Made by a program: the position numbers and the translations under genes | Origin: Larimichthys crocea | Lineage: Eukaryota; Chordata; Actinopteri; Sciaenidae | DNA length: 64,000 bases | Direction of reading: 5' to 3' | NCBI RefSeq assembly: GCF_000972845.2 | Contig: NC_040032.1 | Span: 8,194,864-8,258,863, forward strand | Shown: positions 22,375 to 35,101 of the stretch, in pieces | Position numbering within the stretch: position 1 is the stretch's first letter | Layout of the letters: every line of letters begins with the position of its first letter | Notes under the pieces: model-generated | The model's database searches: none | Told to the model about the DNA's origin: nothing | Seen by the model: only the letters and a program-made list of their open reading frames with translations

Positions 22375-23456
22375 TAGACAATATGTCGAGTAATAGACAT
22401 TTGATCACATATCTGAATCATAATAAAGTAAATCAAAATGACTTTCTGTCTCACCTGCGGCACGCCCATCTTCTTACAGGCATCCAAGAAGTTCTCCACA
22501 TTCCTGCGGCACTTTGCCATGCTGAGCTTTGGCTGGAGGCCACAACAAACACAAGGAAACAAAATCACTTTATCAGGTCAAACACATGAAAACACATTAG
22601 CACAAACTACAAACAGCACAAACTACAAACAGCACAAACTACAAACAGCACAAACTACAAACATCACAAACTACAAACAACATCACAAACTACAAACAGC
22701 ACAAACTACAAACAGCACAAACTACAAACATAAGCACAAACTACAAACATAAGCACAAACTACAAACAGCACAAACTACAAACATAAGCACAAACTACAA
22801 ACAACATCACAAACTACAAACAGCACAAACGACAAACATCAGCACAAACTACAAACAGCACAAACTACAAACATCACAAACTACAAACAGCACAAACTAC
22901 AAACAACATCACAAACTACAAACTACAAACAACATCACAAACTACAAACAGCACAAACTACAAACTACAAACAACATCACAAACTACAAACATCACAAAC
23001 TACAAACATCACAAACTACAAACAGCACAAACTACAAACAACATCACAAACTACAAACAGCACAAACTACAAACATCAGCAAAAACTACAAACAGCACAA
23101 ACTACAAACATCACAAACTACAAACATCAGCACAAACTACAAACATCAGCACAAACTACAAACAGCACAAACTACAAACATCATCACAAACTACAAACAG
23201 CACAAACTACAAACAGCACAAACTACAAACAGCACAAACTACAAACAAACATCGTCACGGGTTTTTAAGAGTTCATTAGTCAGAGTAAAGAGGTCAGATT
23301 TGGACTTTCGGGACGTACCACTGCAGGAGACGGCACATGGATGCTGGAGACGGAGCGAGGACAGATGTGATTGGCTAAATGACAAAGAACGACGCCGTCC
23401 ATCAGAGCAGCGCCAACATCGTCCGGGAGCAAAACCTTCAGCCTGGACTCGATGTT
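21650..23456 (-). CDS. lrch2: lrch2 calponin homology domain exons (last three)
   Basis: Exon 23456-23319 encodes [20 protein letters not shown], then [20 protein letters not shown] and VPSPAV. Exon 22532-22455 encodes [20 protein letters not shown]. Exon 21769-21650 encodes [20 protein letters not shown] and ends [18 protein letters not shown]. Together they form a type-3-like CH domain as found in LRCH proteins. The C-terminus has no membrane anchor, unlike the long LRCH1/3/4 isoforms, which supports lrch2. Confidence 0.93.
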
Positions 23457-26400
23457 CTGAAAACACACGAACGGACGTCAGCTGATTATTCTCAGTTTGA
23501 TCGACACAAACACAAATATGAAGACTGTGATGATCTGAGGACAGAGCCCAGACCTGCAGTGTTATGAACTTATTCAGTCATATTCAGGCACGTTTACACG
23601 ATCATATCTTAACTGTGAATCCTGAGGCTGAATTTTCCAGAGAAAATGAAGTGAGCCTGCAGCTGTACATGATTCAAGTGAAAACGTTGAACTGAGGAGT
23701 TCATGTATGAGGTGTTGCGAAATTTGATCTTCAGATCAGATCATAGCAGCGATCACAGGAAACCAACCAAAGCCTGTTTGTACATGATGATCAGCAAAGT
23801 CCAGGTCCTGCAGGTAGCTGACCAGAGTCTGATCAACATATGATAGACTACATGTCCAGGTTTTAGACAGTCTGCGGGGACGTCACAGAGACTACGTCCA
23901 GGTTTTAGACAGTCTGCGGGGACGTCACGGAGACTACGTCCAGGTTTCAGCAGGCTGTGAGCAGACGGCTGAATCTGAAATGTTTTTCCATTTTCCATTT
24001 ATTCATCTAAAACCACTTACAGGGAGCAGTTTGGTGAGCCGGGGATCGAACCCTGAATGTCTGATTAGTGGACGACCCGCTGTGCCTCCTGGGCCACAGC
24101 CGCCCTCTTTCATTTATGAAAATTATTTATTAATTATTTGCTCTGTTAGCACAAACTGAAACAAACAAACGATTTCTCTGAAAACTCTGATCAGGATTTT
24201 TACCGTTTGTGTTTCTGACCGTTTTTTAAAAATAGAAATGATTTGTTACGGTTCAACACGAATATTAATAAATTCATAAAGTGTGAGGAGGCTGCAAACT
24301 GTCACGTAATAACTGTGTGAAGAAAACACGCAAGACTGACGAGCAGCCGGTTCTGTCTGTCCACTTTCAGACTGTGATCACTGAGACAAGTGTCTCCACT
24401 CGGTCCATTTACTCAGAACCTCGCCGTGTCTTCTGTCCACGCTGCTGCTGCCTCCATCAGCTGCAGACCTCCATCAGTTGCAGACCTCCATCAGTTGCAG
24501 ACCTCCATCAGCTGCAATCCTCCACCAGCTGCAGAGCTCAACCAGCTGCAGAGCTCCACCAGCTGCAGACCTCCATCAGCTGCAGACCTCCACCAGCTGC
24601 AGACCTCCACCAGCTGCAGACCTCCACCAGCTGCAGACCTCCATCAGCATCATGGGACACACCCTTAGCTCATCTTTGTTTTCACAGTGGAATGTTGATG
24701 ATGATGAATGTGACAGATTCATCATCACTGGATTCGGATGTGACCTCCTCCTCGGTTACACCATGATGAGTCACTTTATGACTCGACTTCTTAGAAGTGT
24801 TGTGACACTGAATTGAGACGTGACTGATTCCCTGAAAGGTGTAAACACTGAGACAAAGGCAGGATCTGCAGACGAGTCGGTCTGACCTGACGTAGGAGGC
24901 CGATCTGCTCCATTTCCTCCCTCAAGTGCTCCATCTTCCTCCTCATGGTGAAGCTGGGCTCTGTCGAGGTGAACTCCTGGCGGCTTCCTCTGGTGAACGC
25001 TGAAACCACAGACAGAAGTGCTCAGCTGGTTTAGCTCCAGGTAACACAGACACCATGAAAACAGACACAGAGTTCTGATCATATCCACATAAGTAACAAA
25101 AACCATCTCTGAATATTATGACTACATGCAGCATTACGTGGTATCTTCTCTTGATTACATCTCCTTCACAGTAACGTGTGACTGTACTAACCCGAAATCA
25201 TTGTTCAGGTTTTAGACAGTCTGCGGGGACGCGTGACGGTGTCAAACACTCTGTCCTCAGCTGGAAGGACGTGAGACTCGACGTCATTGAACATCTCGTT
25301 AGAGGACGGAGAGGAGTTACACAATCTCTGAGATTACAGATGATCTGCTGCATCAAACAGAGCTCCACCTTTTCATCCATCACCTGTGACCTCTCCTCCT
25401 ATCCCAGCGGACTTTGCCATGAATGGATCTACATGTGTGGCTCCCACCCTGACACTGAACACACCTCCAGGTGCTGCGTCACATGACCTGACCGCCACAG
25501 TCACCTGACCTAAACCCAGCTCAGATACTTTGTGCTCGGCATGTACGGGACGAGCTCGTGAAGCTGATGGAGACGATGTTGCTCTGTTGCCAGGCAACAC
25601 ATCAACACTTCCTGAGCAGCAACTGGCTACACGTTAGCACCGTCAGCTGCTTTGTGATGAGGTCAGTCTGTGGTCATGTGACGTCACGTGACGTCATGTG
25701 ACGTCATGTGATGTCATGTGATGTCATGTGACGTCATGTGACGTCCTTCATCTCGTGTTGTTACGGACACGTAAAGATTGTTCAGGTGTCATGTTTCTTA
25801 AAGGGACAGCGCAGGGAGCTTTAGTTCAAGTTTATTTTGGAACGTTCTGTCAACGCTACAGAAACACTAGCTAACTGTTAAGTATGAGAAGGTTGTGTGA
25901 ATGTTGTGTGAATGTTAGTTATTGGTTTGATTACTGACGTCGATCCTCGTGTGTTTATATATGAAGTTATTAAGTTATTCTCATGAACGACTGTCGTCCA
26001 ATCAGATTGCTGGCTCTGAGCTGTTGTTTATAAATATACAGATGATGTTTGATTCATCTCTAATGTAGAAAATAATAAACACAGTGTGTGCTGTTCTTTC
26101 TGCTCATGTTTCACATTAAGCCATGAATCAATAAAGTCAAAGTTGTTTCCATGAGTTCTCAGCTGCACTTCAATAAACGTCCTCAGGAGACAAAGACTCG
26201 TCTGTCCTGCTGTGCTGTGACTTGACTTCATAAACTCTGATACAGAACAGATCAACAGTTCTTTGGAAAGCGTCCCCGCTTCCAGAGAAACGACTCCGCC
26301 TTAAAAAGAAACATTTGGCTGCATGTGAGGAAAACACTCTGGTTACAGCTGATAGAGGCTCGGCTGACAATGGAGCTCTGTCTCCGTGTTTACACAAGCT

Positions 26401-29400
26401 TCGCTTCATATGCTGCTTTCATGCATGCCAGCTGCAGCAGACCGTTCATTTCAATAAATGAGATGAACTTTGGACTGTTGGAGTTTTATAGACATGCGGC
26501 CTCGTGTCCACGAAGTGAACGATTACCACTGAGGTCACTGAACAGCCACGCAGGTTACCTGATCTGGGTTTGAGTCCAAACACGGTGAGCGTGGTGCTGA
26601 AGTCAGCGCTGCGTAAGCCTTCCTGCAGAGACAGAACGAGGGCTTCGTTAGCGGGCACGTCTGCAGACGACGACGTTTCATTTTTCACGCACACTAACCT
26701 CACAGTCATCGTTCCCGCTGGAGCTTTTCCGAGCGCTCTGACACTTGTACTGTCAGGAGAGAGAAACAGTCTGATCAGCTCTGCCTGGACCCAGCAGCCC
26801 GGATTCTGTCACTCATCACTCAGAACAAATGTCCATGAGCTCAGATCAGCACAGACACATGAGGACATGACTCTAACCTTCAGGTAATCTTTTCTCAGGT
26901 ATTTGTTCCTCCTGCGATCTTCGTTCTGATTGAGGACGGGCGGGACTTCAGGCCACTTTGGTTCTGAACCTGACTGATCGGACTTCAGGCTGCCGTCAAA
27001 GGAGCAGGAGGACGACGGCTGTGAAAGTTTCAAGACGTTACGACGAGTCTCTGCAGCACAGGCAGGAAAACACAGCGGGAAGGGAAGTGACAGCGTGTTA
27101 CCTGTCCGCTCAGCACCGACGCTCCACTGCTGCCTTCATCCAGAGACGCACTGCAACGGAAACATGCAGGAAACATTCAGGAAACATCCAGGAAACATTC
27201 AGGAAACATTCGGGAAACATCCAGGAAACATCCAGGAAACATGCAGGAAACATGCAGGAAACATGCAGGAAACATGCAGGAAACATCCAGGAAACATGCA
27301 GGAAACATGCAGGAAACATGCAGGAAACATTCAGGAAGCATTCAGGAAACATGCAGGAAACATTCAGGAAACATTCGGGAAACATCCAGGAAACATCCAG
27401 GAAACATCCAGGAAACATGCAGGAAACATGCAGGAAACATGCAGGAAACATTCAGGAAACATTCAGGAAACATGCAGGAAACATTCAGGAAACATTCGGG
27501 AAACATCCAGGAAACATCCAGGAAACATCCAGGAAACATGCAGGAAACATGCAGGAAACATGCAGGAAACATTCAGGAAGCATTCAGGAAACATGCAGGA
27601 AACATTCAGGAAACATTCGGGAAACATCCAGGAAACATCCAGGAAACATCCAGGAAACATGCAGGAAACATGCAGGAAACATGCAGGAAACATTCAGGAA
27701 GCATTCAGGAAACATGCAGGAAACATTCAGGAAACATTCGGGAAACATCCAGGAAACATCCAGGAAACATCCAGGAAACATGCAGGAAACATGCAGGAAA
27801 CATGCAGGAAACATTCAGGAAGCATTCAGGAAACATGCAGGAAACATTCAGGAAACATTCGGGAAACATCCAGGAAACATCCAGGAAACATCCAGGAAAC
27901 ATGCAGGAAACATGCAGGAAACATGCAGGAAACATTCAGGAAGCATTCAGGAAACATCCGGGAAACATCCGGGAAACATTCGGGAAACATCCGGGAAACA
28001 TTCGGGAAACATCCGGGAAACATTCGGGAAGCATTCAGGAAACATTCAGGAAACATGCAGGAAACATTCAGGAAACATGCAGGAAACATGCAGGAAACAT
28101 TCAGGAAACATTCAGGAAGCATTCAGGAAACATCCGGGAAACATCCGGGAAACATTCGGGAAACATCCGGAAAACATTCGGGAAGCATTCAGGAAACATC
28201 CAGGAAACATTCAGGAAACATGCAGGAAACATTCAGGAAACATTCAGGAAACATGCAGGAAACATTCGGGAAGCATTCAGGAAACACCCAGGAAACATTC
28301 AGGAAACATGCAGGAAACATTCATGAAAGATCCAGGAAACATTCAAGAAACATCCAGGAAACATTCAGGAAACATGCAGGAAACATGCAGGAAACATTCG
28401 GGAAGCATTCAGGAAACATCCAGGAAACATTCAGGAAACATTCAGGAAACATTCAGGAAACATTCAGGAAACATTCAGGAAACATTCAGGAAACATTCAG
28501 GAAGCATTCAGGAAACATCCGGGAAACATCCGGGAAACATTCGGGAAACATCCGGAAAACATTCGGGAAGCATTCAGGAAACATCCAGGAAACATTCAGG
28601 AAACATGCAGGAAACATTCAGGAAACATTCAGGAAACATGCAGGAAACATTCGGGAAGCATTCAGGAAACACCCAGGAAACATTCAGGAAACATGCAGGA
28701 AACATTCATGAAAGATCCAGGAAACATTCAAGAAACATCCAGGAAACATTCAGGAAACATTCAGGAAACATGCAGGAAACATTCGGGAAGCATTCAGGAA
28801 ACATCCAGGAAACATTCAGGAAACATTCAGGAAACATTCAGGAAACATTCAGGAAACATTCAGGAAACATTCAGGAAACATTCAGGAAACATTCAGGAAA
28901 CATTCAGGAAACATTCAGGAAACATTCAGGAAACATTCAGGAAACATTCAGGAAACATCCAGGAAACATTCGGGAAGCATTCAGGAAACATCCGGGAAAC
29001 ATCCAGGAAACATTCAGGAAACATTAGAGACACACGAGACAGTTAATATCTCTGTTTGTATGAGTGATGGCAGGATATTATATAGATTATATACACACAT
29101 ACAAACTAAAAAAAAGTTTGGATCCTGGAGGTTGTGACGGACGTTTTATGGACGTTTTATGGACGTTTGGATGAATCATTCAGTTTGTTAAATGTAGTCA
29201 TGAGAGCTGCAGCACGTCTATAACGTATATGCAGTGTTGCCATTATTATTATTATTATTATTATTATAAAGCAGCATCAGTCCTAATCACACATATCAAA
29301 TGTTAATGATTTGTTTTATTTTTAACCCTTACAGTTTTTGTCATGTTGCACTTTCATTTATGCTTTTGTGATTTACTTTCAGGATACTTCATGCAGTATT

Positions 29401-32400
29401 ATTTATGGTTTGATTATTGCTTCTTGGTGTATGTGAAAGATTAGCACCAATATTTACTTATATGCATTATTATTATTATTTTAAATATCTTTTATATTTC
29501 ATAAAATCTTAAATGAAATGAGGATCGACATGTTTTACACTGTATTTGATCAGAAATGGTGTCGTGAATGTTTCAATGTTGCACGTTTATGTGTAAAGGA
29601 GTAACAACAATTGTAGTCCACGATGTTTACAACAGGCTAAAAATAAAAAATACATTAAAAAAATGTGAGAACACTCAAAAATGCACAAAAAAATTAAATG
29701 AACAAAATATGCTAGAAAGCCAAATACATAAAAATGATTAATACTGTCTCTGTTTCCAGCCTCTCTCTCCTCCCTCCATTGTTGTTTACATGGCGTGTAT
29801 TATGATATAATATTATTAATATGTATTATTACACGCGAGCTGTCCTCATGCTGAAAACGTGACGTCACAAGAAAGAAACATATCTATGAAAACTATGAAA
29901 GTGACAAAAATAGTAACGCACAGTTGGATAAGTAATCTGTAAACTGTAATCTGATTACTGGTTTGGAAATAGTAATGCGAACCAAACTGAACCAGACCTA
30001 CCTGCGAGCTGTCTGGGGGGGGGGCCTCGGTTTGCTGCTGGAGCTCCCAGAATGACTGAGGAACCTTCAGACGGAGAAACAGACGGAGGAACAGTTAGAG
30101 AGCTGCACAACAACAGCCGCTACAGCAGCAGACTGATCCCGGGTCAGTGACGTGGACTGATCTCGGGTCAGTCGTGTGGACTGATCCTGGGTCAGTCGTG
30201 TGGACTGATCCCGGGTCAGTGACGTGGACTGATCACGGGTCAGTCGTGTGGACTGATCCCGGGTCAGTGACGTGGACTGATCCCGGGTCAGTGACGTGGA
30301 CTGATCACGGGTCAGTCGTGTGGACTGATCCCGGCAGCAGCTCAGACCTCAGATCTCCTCACAGTGATTAAACTGAAACAGACCTGAGGTCAGCAGTGTG
30401 GGTCACATGATACAGGTGTGTGTGTACCTGTGGGCCCGGCCTGTCACTCTCCGTCGATGAATGAGACTCTCCGCTCTGCAAATTAAGGACCGTCGTCTGA
30501 AACAGCGAACGAGTCGAGGAAGCAGGAGAGAAAAGAAAAAACGTCACACAGGTGAGGCGAGGCAGCGACCAATGAGAGACGAGTTGCAGATTAGATGATG
30601 AGGAGGAAGTCAGAGCAGAGCGGCCAATGAGGACGCTGACAGAAGAAAAGCCGTCACCTGTTCTGTTGCTCCTGCTGCAGCAGCTGCACGGCGATCTTCC
30701 TCAGATCCAGAACCTCCTTCAGCTCATCGTCTTCTTCCTCAACCAGCTGCTCTTTGTCTGAACTGGAAGGAAAGCACGAGAGTTTGAGTTCTGACCCGTT
30801 TCGTCAGCGCCACACGTCTGTCATGAACTCACTGACTGAAGTCAAACAGTGTTTGATCAGGTGACGCCGCACGCAGACTTCAGATCAGTTTGAGTGTGTC
30901 CAGCTGTGGACACGTCTCTGATGTCCACTCGTTTCTCACCCTGACTCTTCTTTCCAGCCGTCTTTGTCTTTGCTTTGGTGAGACATGTTAAGAACCTTCT
31001 CCAGTTCCTGAAACACACACAACGTCAGGAACAAGAACCAGAACCAGATGTTCTGATGGTGTGATCAGAACAGATGGATACCTTTATACAGGAGACGTGT
31101 GCACTCTGCTGCCCGTCACACTCTGACAGAGCAGGATCGTCGTCCGGGTTGGGCTCTATAAAGTCATAGAGATCCTGATCTGATAGAGGGAGGAAGCATC
31201 TGTTCATTCAACAAACCCGAGTCCAGTCTCTGTTATTGCTTTCAAAGAGGAACATTTGATACTTATTTCCGGTAACCTTTGCAAGAGTCCATTTTGCAGA
31301 GAAGCGAGAGGGCGTCGGCTCGGGCCGTCTCTGAGATCTGAGAGTGGAGGCTGACGGTGTCGTCGTCCGACGGCTGCAGGAGGAAAGAAGGACGAGTCAA
31401 TGAAGCTTTCAATATTTAAACAGAAATATTTCAAGCTGAACGAGATGACTGACTTTCTAAATGCCTCTCATGTCAACCTGTGAACTACATGAATCACGTA
31501 TGTTTTAAAGATTTGACTCTGCAGCATCACGGGTAGGGATGGGAATCCGCGTGTTTCAATTCCATGGAATCGTTTGGCAGCTTATCTAACGATTTCTCCA
31601 GAAAGCTCGACAAATTACGCCACGTAGTGCAGTGCAGTCAGTAGTAAACAATGTCACCCGCTCGGTTCAAACGCTCCAAAGTTCAGCTGCATTTCACCAA
31701 AACAGACGGCGACAGGGCGAGAATAATCTAATCTAAACTAGATAACAGCGTCGGGAGGGAACACGACCAACATGCAGAAACATTTGTGACACAACATGTA
31801 ATATTTAGAAATGAATGTCGTGTTTTTGACACGCTTCAGACTGGAGCAGCCAGGCTATGACCTCTGACCTCTGTGGTTACTACGGAAGGTAAATAACACA
31901 CTGCCGACCATGTTAGCGCCATGTGCTGCTTTGTAAAACATGCTGTAACAGTCACATGAAACCAATGCCTCTGCATCACATTTAGAAGATGACCATGACG
32001 AGAGAGAGTCTGGCTGGCTCTGCTGACCTCGCTGTCGGTTTTGTAACGTCGTGACACTTCGAACTAAACAAAGTTGATGCTGATCAAACTGTTTGTTTTC
32101 CTTTTTTTCCCCAAATGAGAATCGATAATGAATCGACTCGTTAAGCAGAATCGATAATGGAATCGGAATCGTAAAAATCTTATCAATTCCCATCCCTAAT
32201 CACGGGGCGTCACATTTCTCCTTGACGACCTCTCAGTCGCCCTCAGAGAACTTCAGAAGATGGACCGCAAAGAGATCCACCTCAGACCCGTCTGTGTTCT
32301 CACTGTGTTTATCGGATATAAGAAAAGGAGATAGGAGATATGGAAGGAAGCAGTGCCACACCTTCTGTTATCGCTGTTTCCTTCTATCATCCCTTTCATT

Positions 32401-32829
32401 GTTTTGTCTACACACTCGTCTGTTTTGTCTGAACCTGCAGCAGCTCCTTAACGTCGCCGCTGATGTTTCAAAATGTTCTGCTGGGTCTGAACGCTCGCTG
32501 ACAGGCCCGTCACGTGTTTGAACCCTGACCTCAGTCGTAGACAGCCTCTTGTCACCGTTGTCGCTCCCGATTCCAGAGTCCGGCCCGTGGTTCTTACTGG
32601 GATAAAAATCTTCCATGCTGAAACATCCAGAAGAAGTTTTGTCACATTCAATCTGCAGCCGAGCATCGTGATCACCTGACACGAACCACCCTCACCTGTC
32701 TGTGAGCGGCTGAGGGAGGCAGCGCTTCCCGAGCGTGGGCAGGTCCAGAGTGTCCGGCTTCTTGTCCATGCGACACGCCTGGATGTTCAGGTACTTAAAT
32801 ATGTGCACTTTGCCCTTCAGACAGATCTG

Positions 32830-32875
<46 letters not shown>

Positions 32876-35019
32876 GCTGCTGTCAGTGTTTATTCATCCA
32901 CTAGATGGAGACATTGTTCCAGATTCAGCTGGCGTCCAGGTATCACCCACAGACTCACCTGAGCGGGCGGAGACTGCATAGGGTTGTTGTCGAGGACGAT
33001 GTGCTGCAGCTGCCGGAGCTTCCTGTAGGCTGCAGGGATCTCTGTGATCTTATTACAGGAGAAGTCCAGTCTGATGAGCGGCAGGTCGGCCAACTCTGTG
33101 AGGACAGACGCGAAGAGCGTCACACCAAACCGAAGCCGTTAGACACTAAATCCCATCATACAACCTGATCACATCTGTCACATTAACACTCTCTGTGAGC
33201 AGACTAAGATGCTGCAGCGTCACGGCTCAGTGAACTTCCGAGAAGCTGCTCGGTTTGTTTGTTTCTGAAGAATTCTTTGTTGTTATCGACTGACGTCTGA
33301 CTCATGAAATGATTGTGACATAACAGCAACGGCCTAACGAGGAGCCAGGTGTGCCAAAGATGTTTAATCAACCAGAAGACTTTAAAGAAATGTCTGCTGC
33401 AGGACGCACGTCTTCAAATCAAACTGACTTATCGTTTCACACAAACCGGAGAGCTCATGAGTCAACATTAGAAGATCAGTGTCATGTGATCTGAACACAG
33501 TGTTATGATTGCATATAAACTGTCATCACTTCATTTGATCTGATTGGATGTTTGTTCAGGTGTTTGCATGGCGGCCCAGAAGGAGGACTGACCCTCGGGC
33601 AGCATGTGGAGACAGTTCTTCCTGACGTTGAGCTCTCGTAAGGCCTGAAGCCTCCCCACCTGAGCTGGCAGCACCTGGATCTCATTACAGCTGACGTCCT
33701 GCGAGGGGAGACAGAGGACAGAAAATGAGACGACTCTGTCAGTCCGACACGCCGAGCTCGTGTTCACCGACACAAACTGCTGCTCACCAGCTCCATCAGC
33801 TCTTTGGCTTTGCCGATCTCCTCGGGGATGGACACCAGCTTGTTGTTGCTCACGAGCAGAACTTTGAGGGGGAGGCTGAACAAGTATTTTGGCAGAACAG
33901 ACAGCAGGTTTCGGCTGTGGAGAGAAATCAAACGTTTGAACGAGCACACAGGAACTGGAGTGAACAGCTGATCAGTTTCAGTAAAAGAGGAAACGTCTCT
34001 GTCGGGCCCGGTTCTGAAAGGGGAACAGGAACTTCCTGAGAACATGAACAGACTGTGAGCGCTGCTCACCTGATGTCCAGATAAGTCAGCATCTGCAGGT
34101 TGATGATGGCTTCTGGGATGCACTTGATGCAGTTGTGGTAGAGGTTGAGCGACTCGAGGGGGGCGAACAGACAAACTTCAGGGGGGATTTCTGTGAGCCG
34201 GTTCTTGGACAGATCTGCAGAGGAGACGATGAGACATTAAAGACCTCAGCACTGTCCATTATGTCTCAGGCTCAGAGAACAATCAATACGTCGAGCTCTA
34301 AGGTCTAAGATTACAGAGCTGACAGAAAGACGCCACAGCTCTGACTGACTGCAGTCATGTGACTGAAACATATTTTTACACATATAATGTGACATATGTC
34401 TGTGTGCATGCTAACTTCAGAGATCTGCTGTTCATCCTCTGGGAACCACGAACGTCTGCAGCAGATTTCAGGTCACAAGACAGTTCAAAGCATTCCCATG
34501 AAAATATGGAGATATAATAAATATAAACCATGTTTGAGGTGTTTTTGATTGATTCTTGGCATGTATGGTAAAATATAAAATATAAATCTATATTTAAATA
34601 TATTCTTTATATTTTGTCACATAGGTTAATTTAATAAATGTTGATGCTGCATTCATCAGCTTGTGTTACTCAACATGAATTTAATATTTGATATTTAGTC
34701 TGTGAACATGATTATTCAGCACCGTCCCACAAACATCCTCCTGAGGTCTAAATCTATATATATATTTATATGTTATATGTTTATGAAACATGCAGCGAGG
34801 CTCAGACAGACTTTCATTAAATGAATAATAAAAACAGAAAAACTGCTTCAGCTTCACGCTGCTGCACCGCCACAATAACACAGCTCCACCCGTTATTTAT
34901 AACACCAGCTGAGCTGTTAGTGGTGTTAGCATGGTCCTGCACACGAGCACACACACACATGAGCACACACACACACACGAGCACACACACACACACACAT
35001 GAGCACACACACACACACG

Positions 35020-35101
<82 letters not shown>

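Noticed and set aside
23990..24107. tRNA gene (A- and B-box-like words)
   Set aside because: No full cloverleaf; the flanks match a teleost SINE.
26958..29046. Plus-strand frames of 361-689 codons with [11 protein letters not shown] repeats
   Set aside because: An 11-bp array reads the same in all frames; it is lrch2 intron, and the frame start overlaps the lrch2 exon on the other strand.
32222..32521. 99-codon plus-strand frame in the lrch2 region
   Set aside because: Lies in lrch2 intron sequence beside exon 7, with no domain and no splice evidence on the plus strand.
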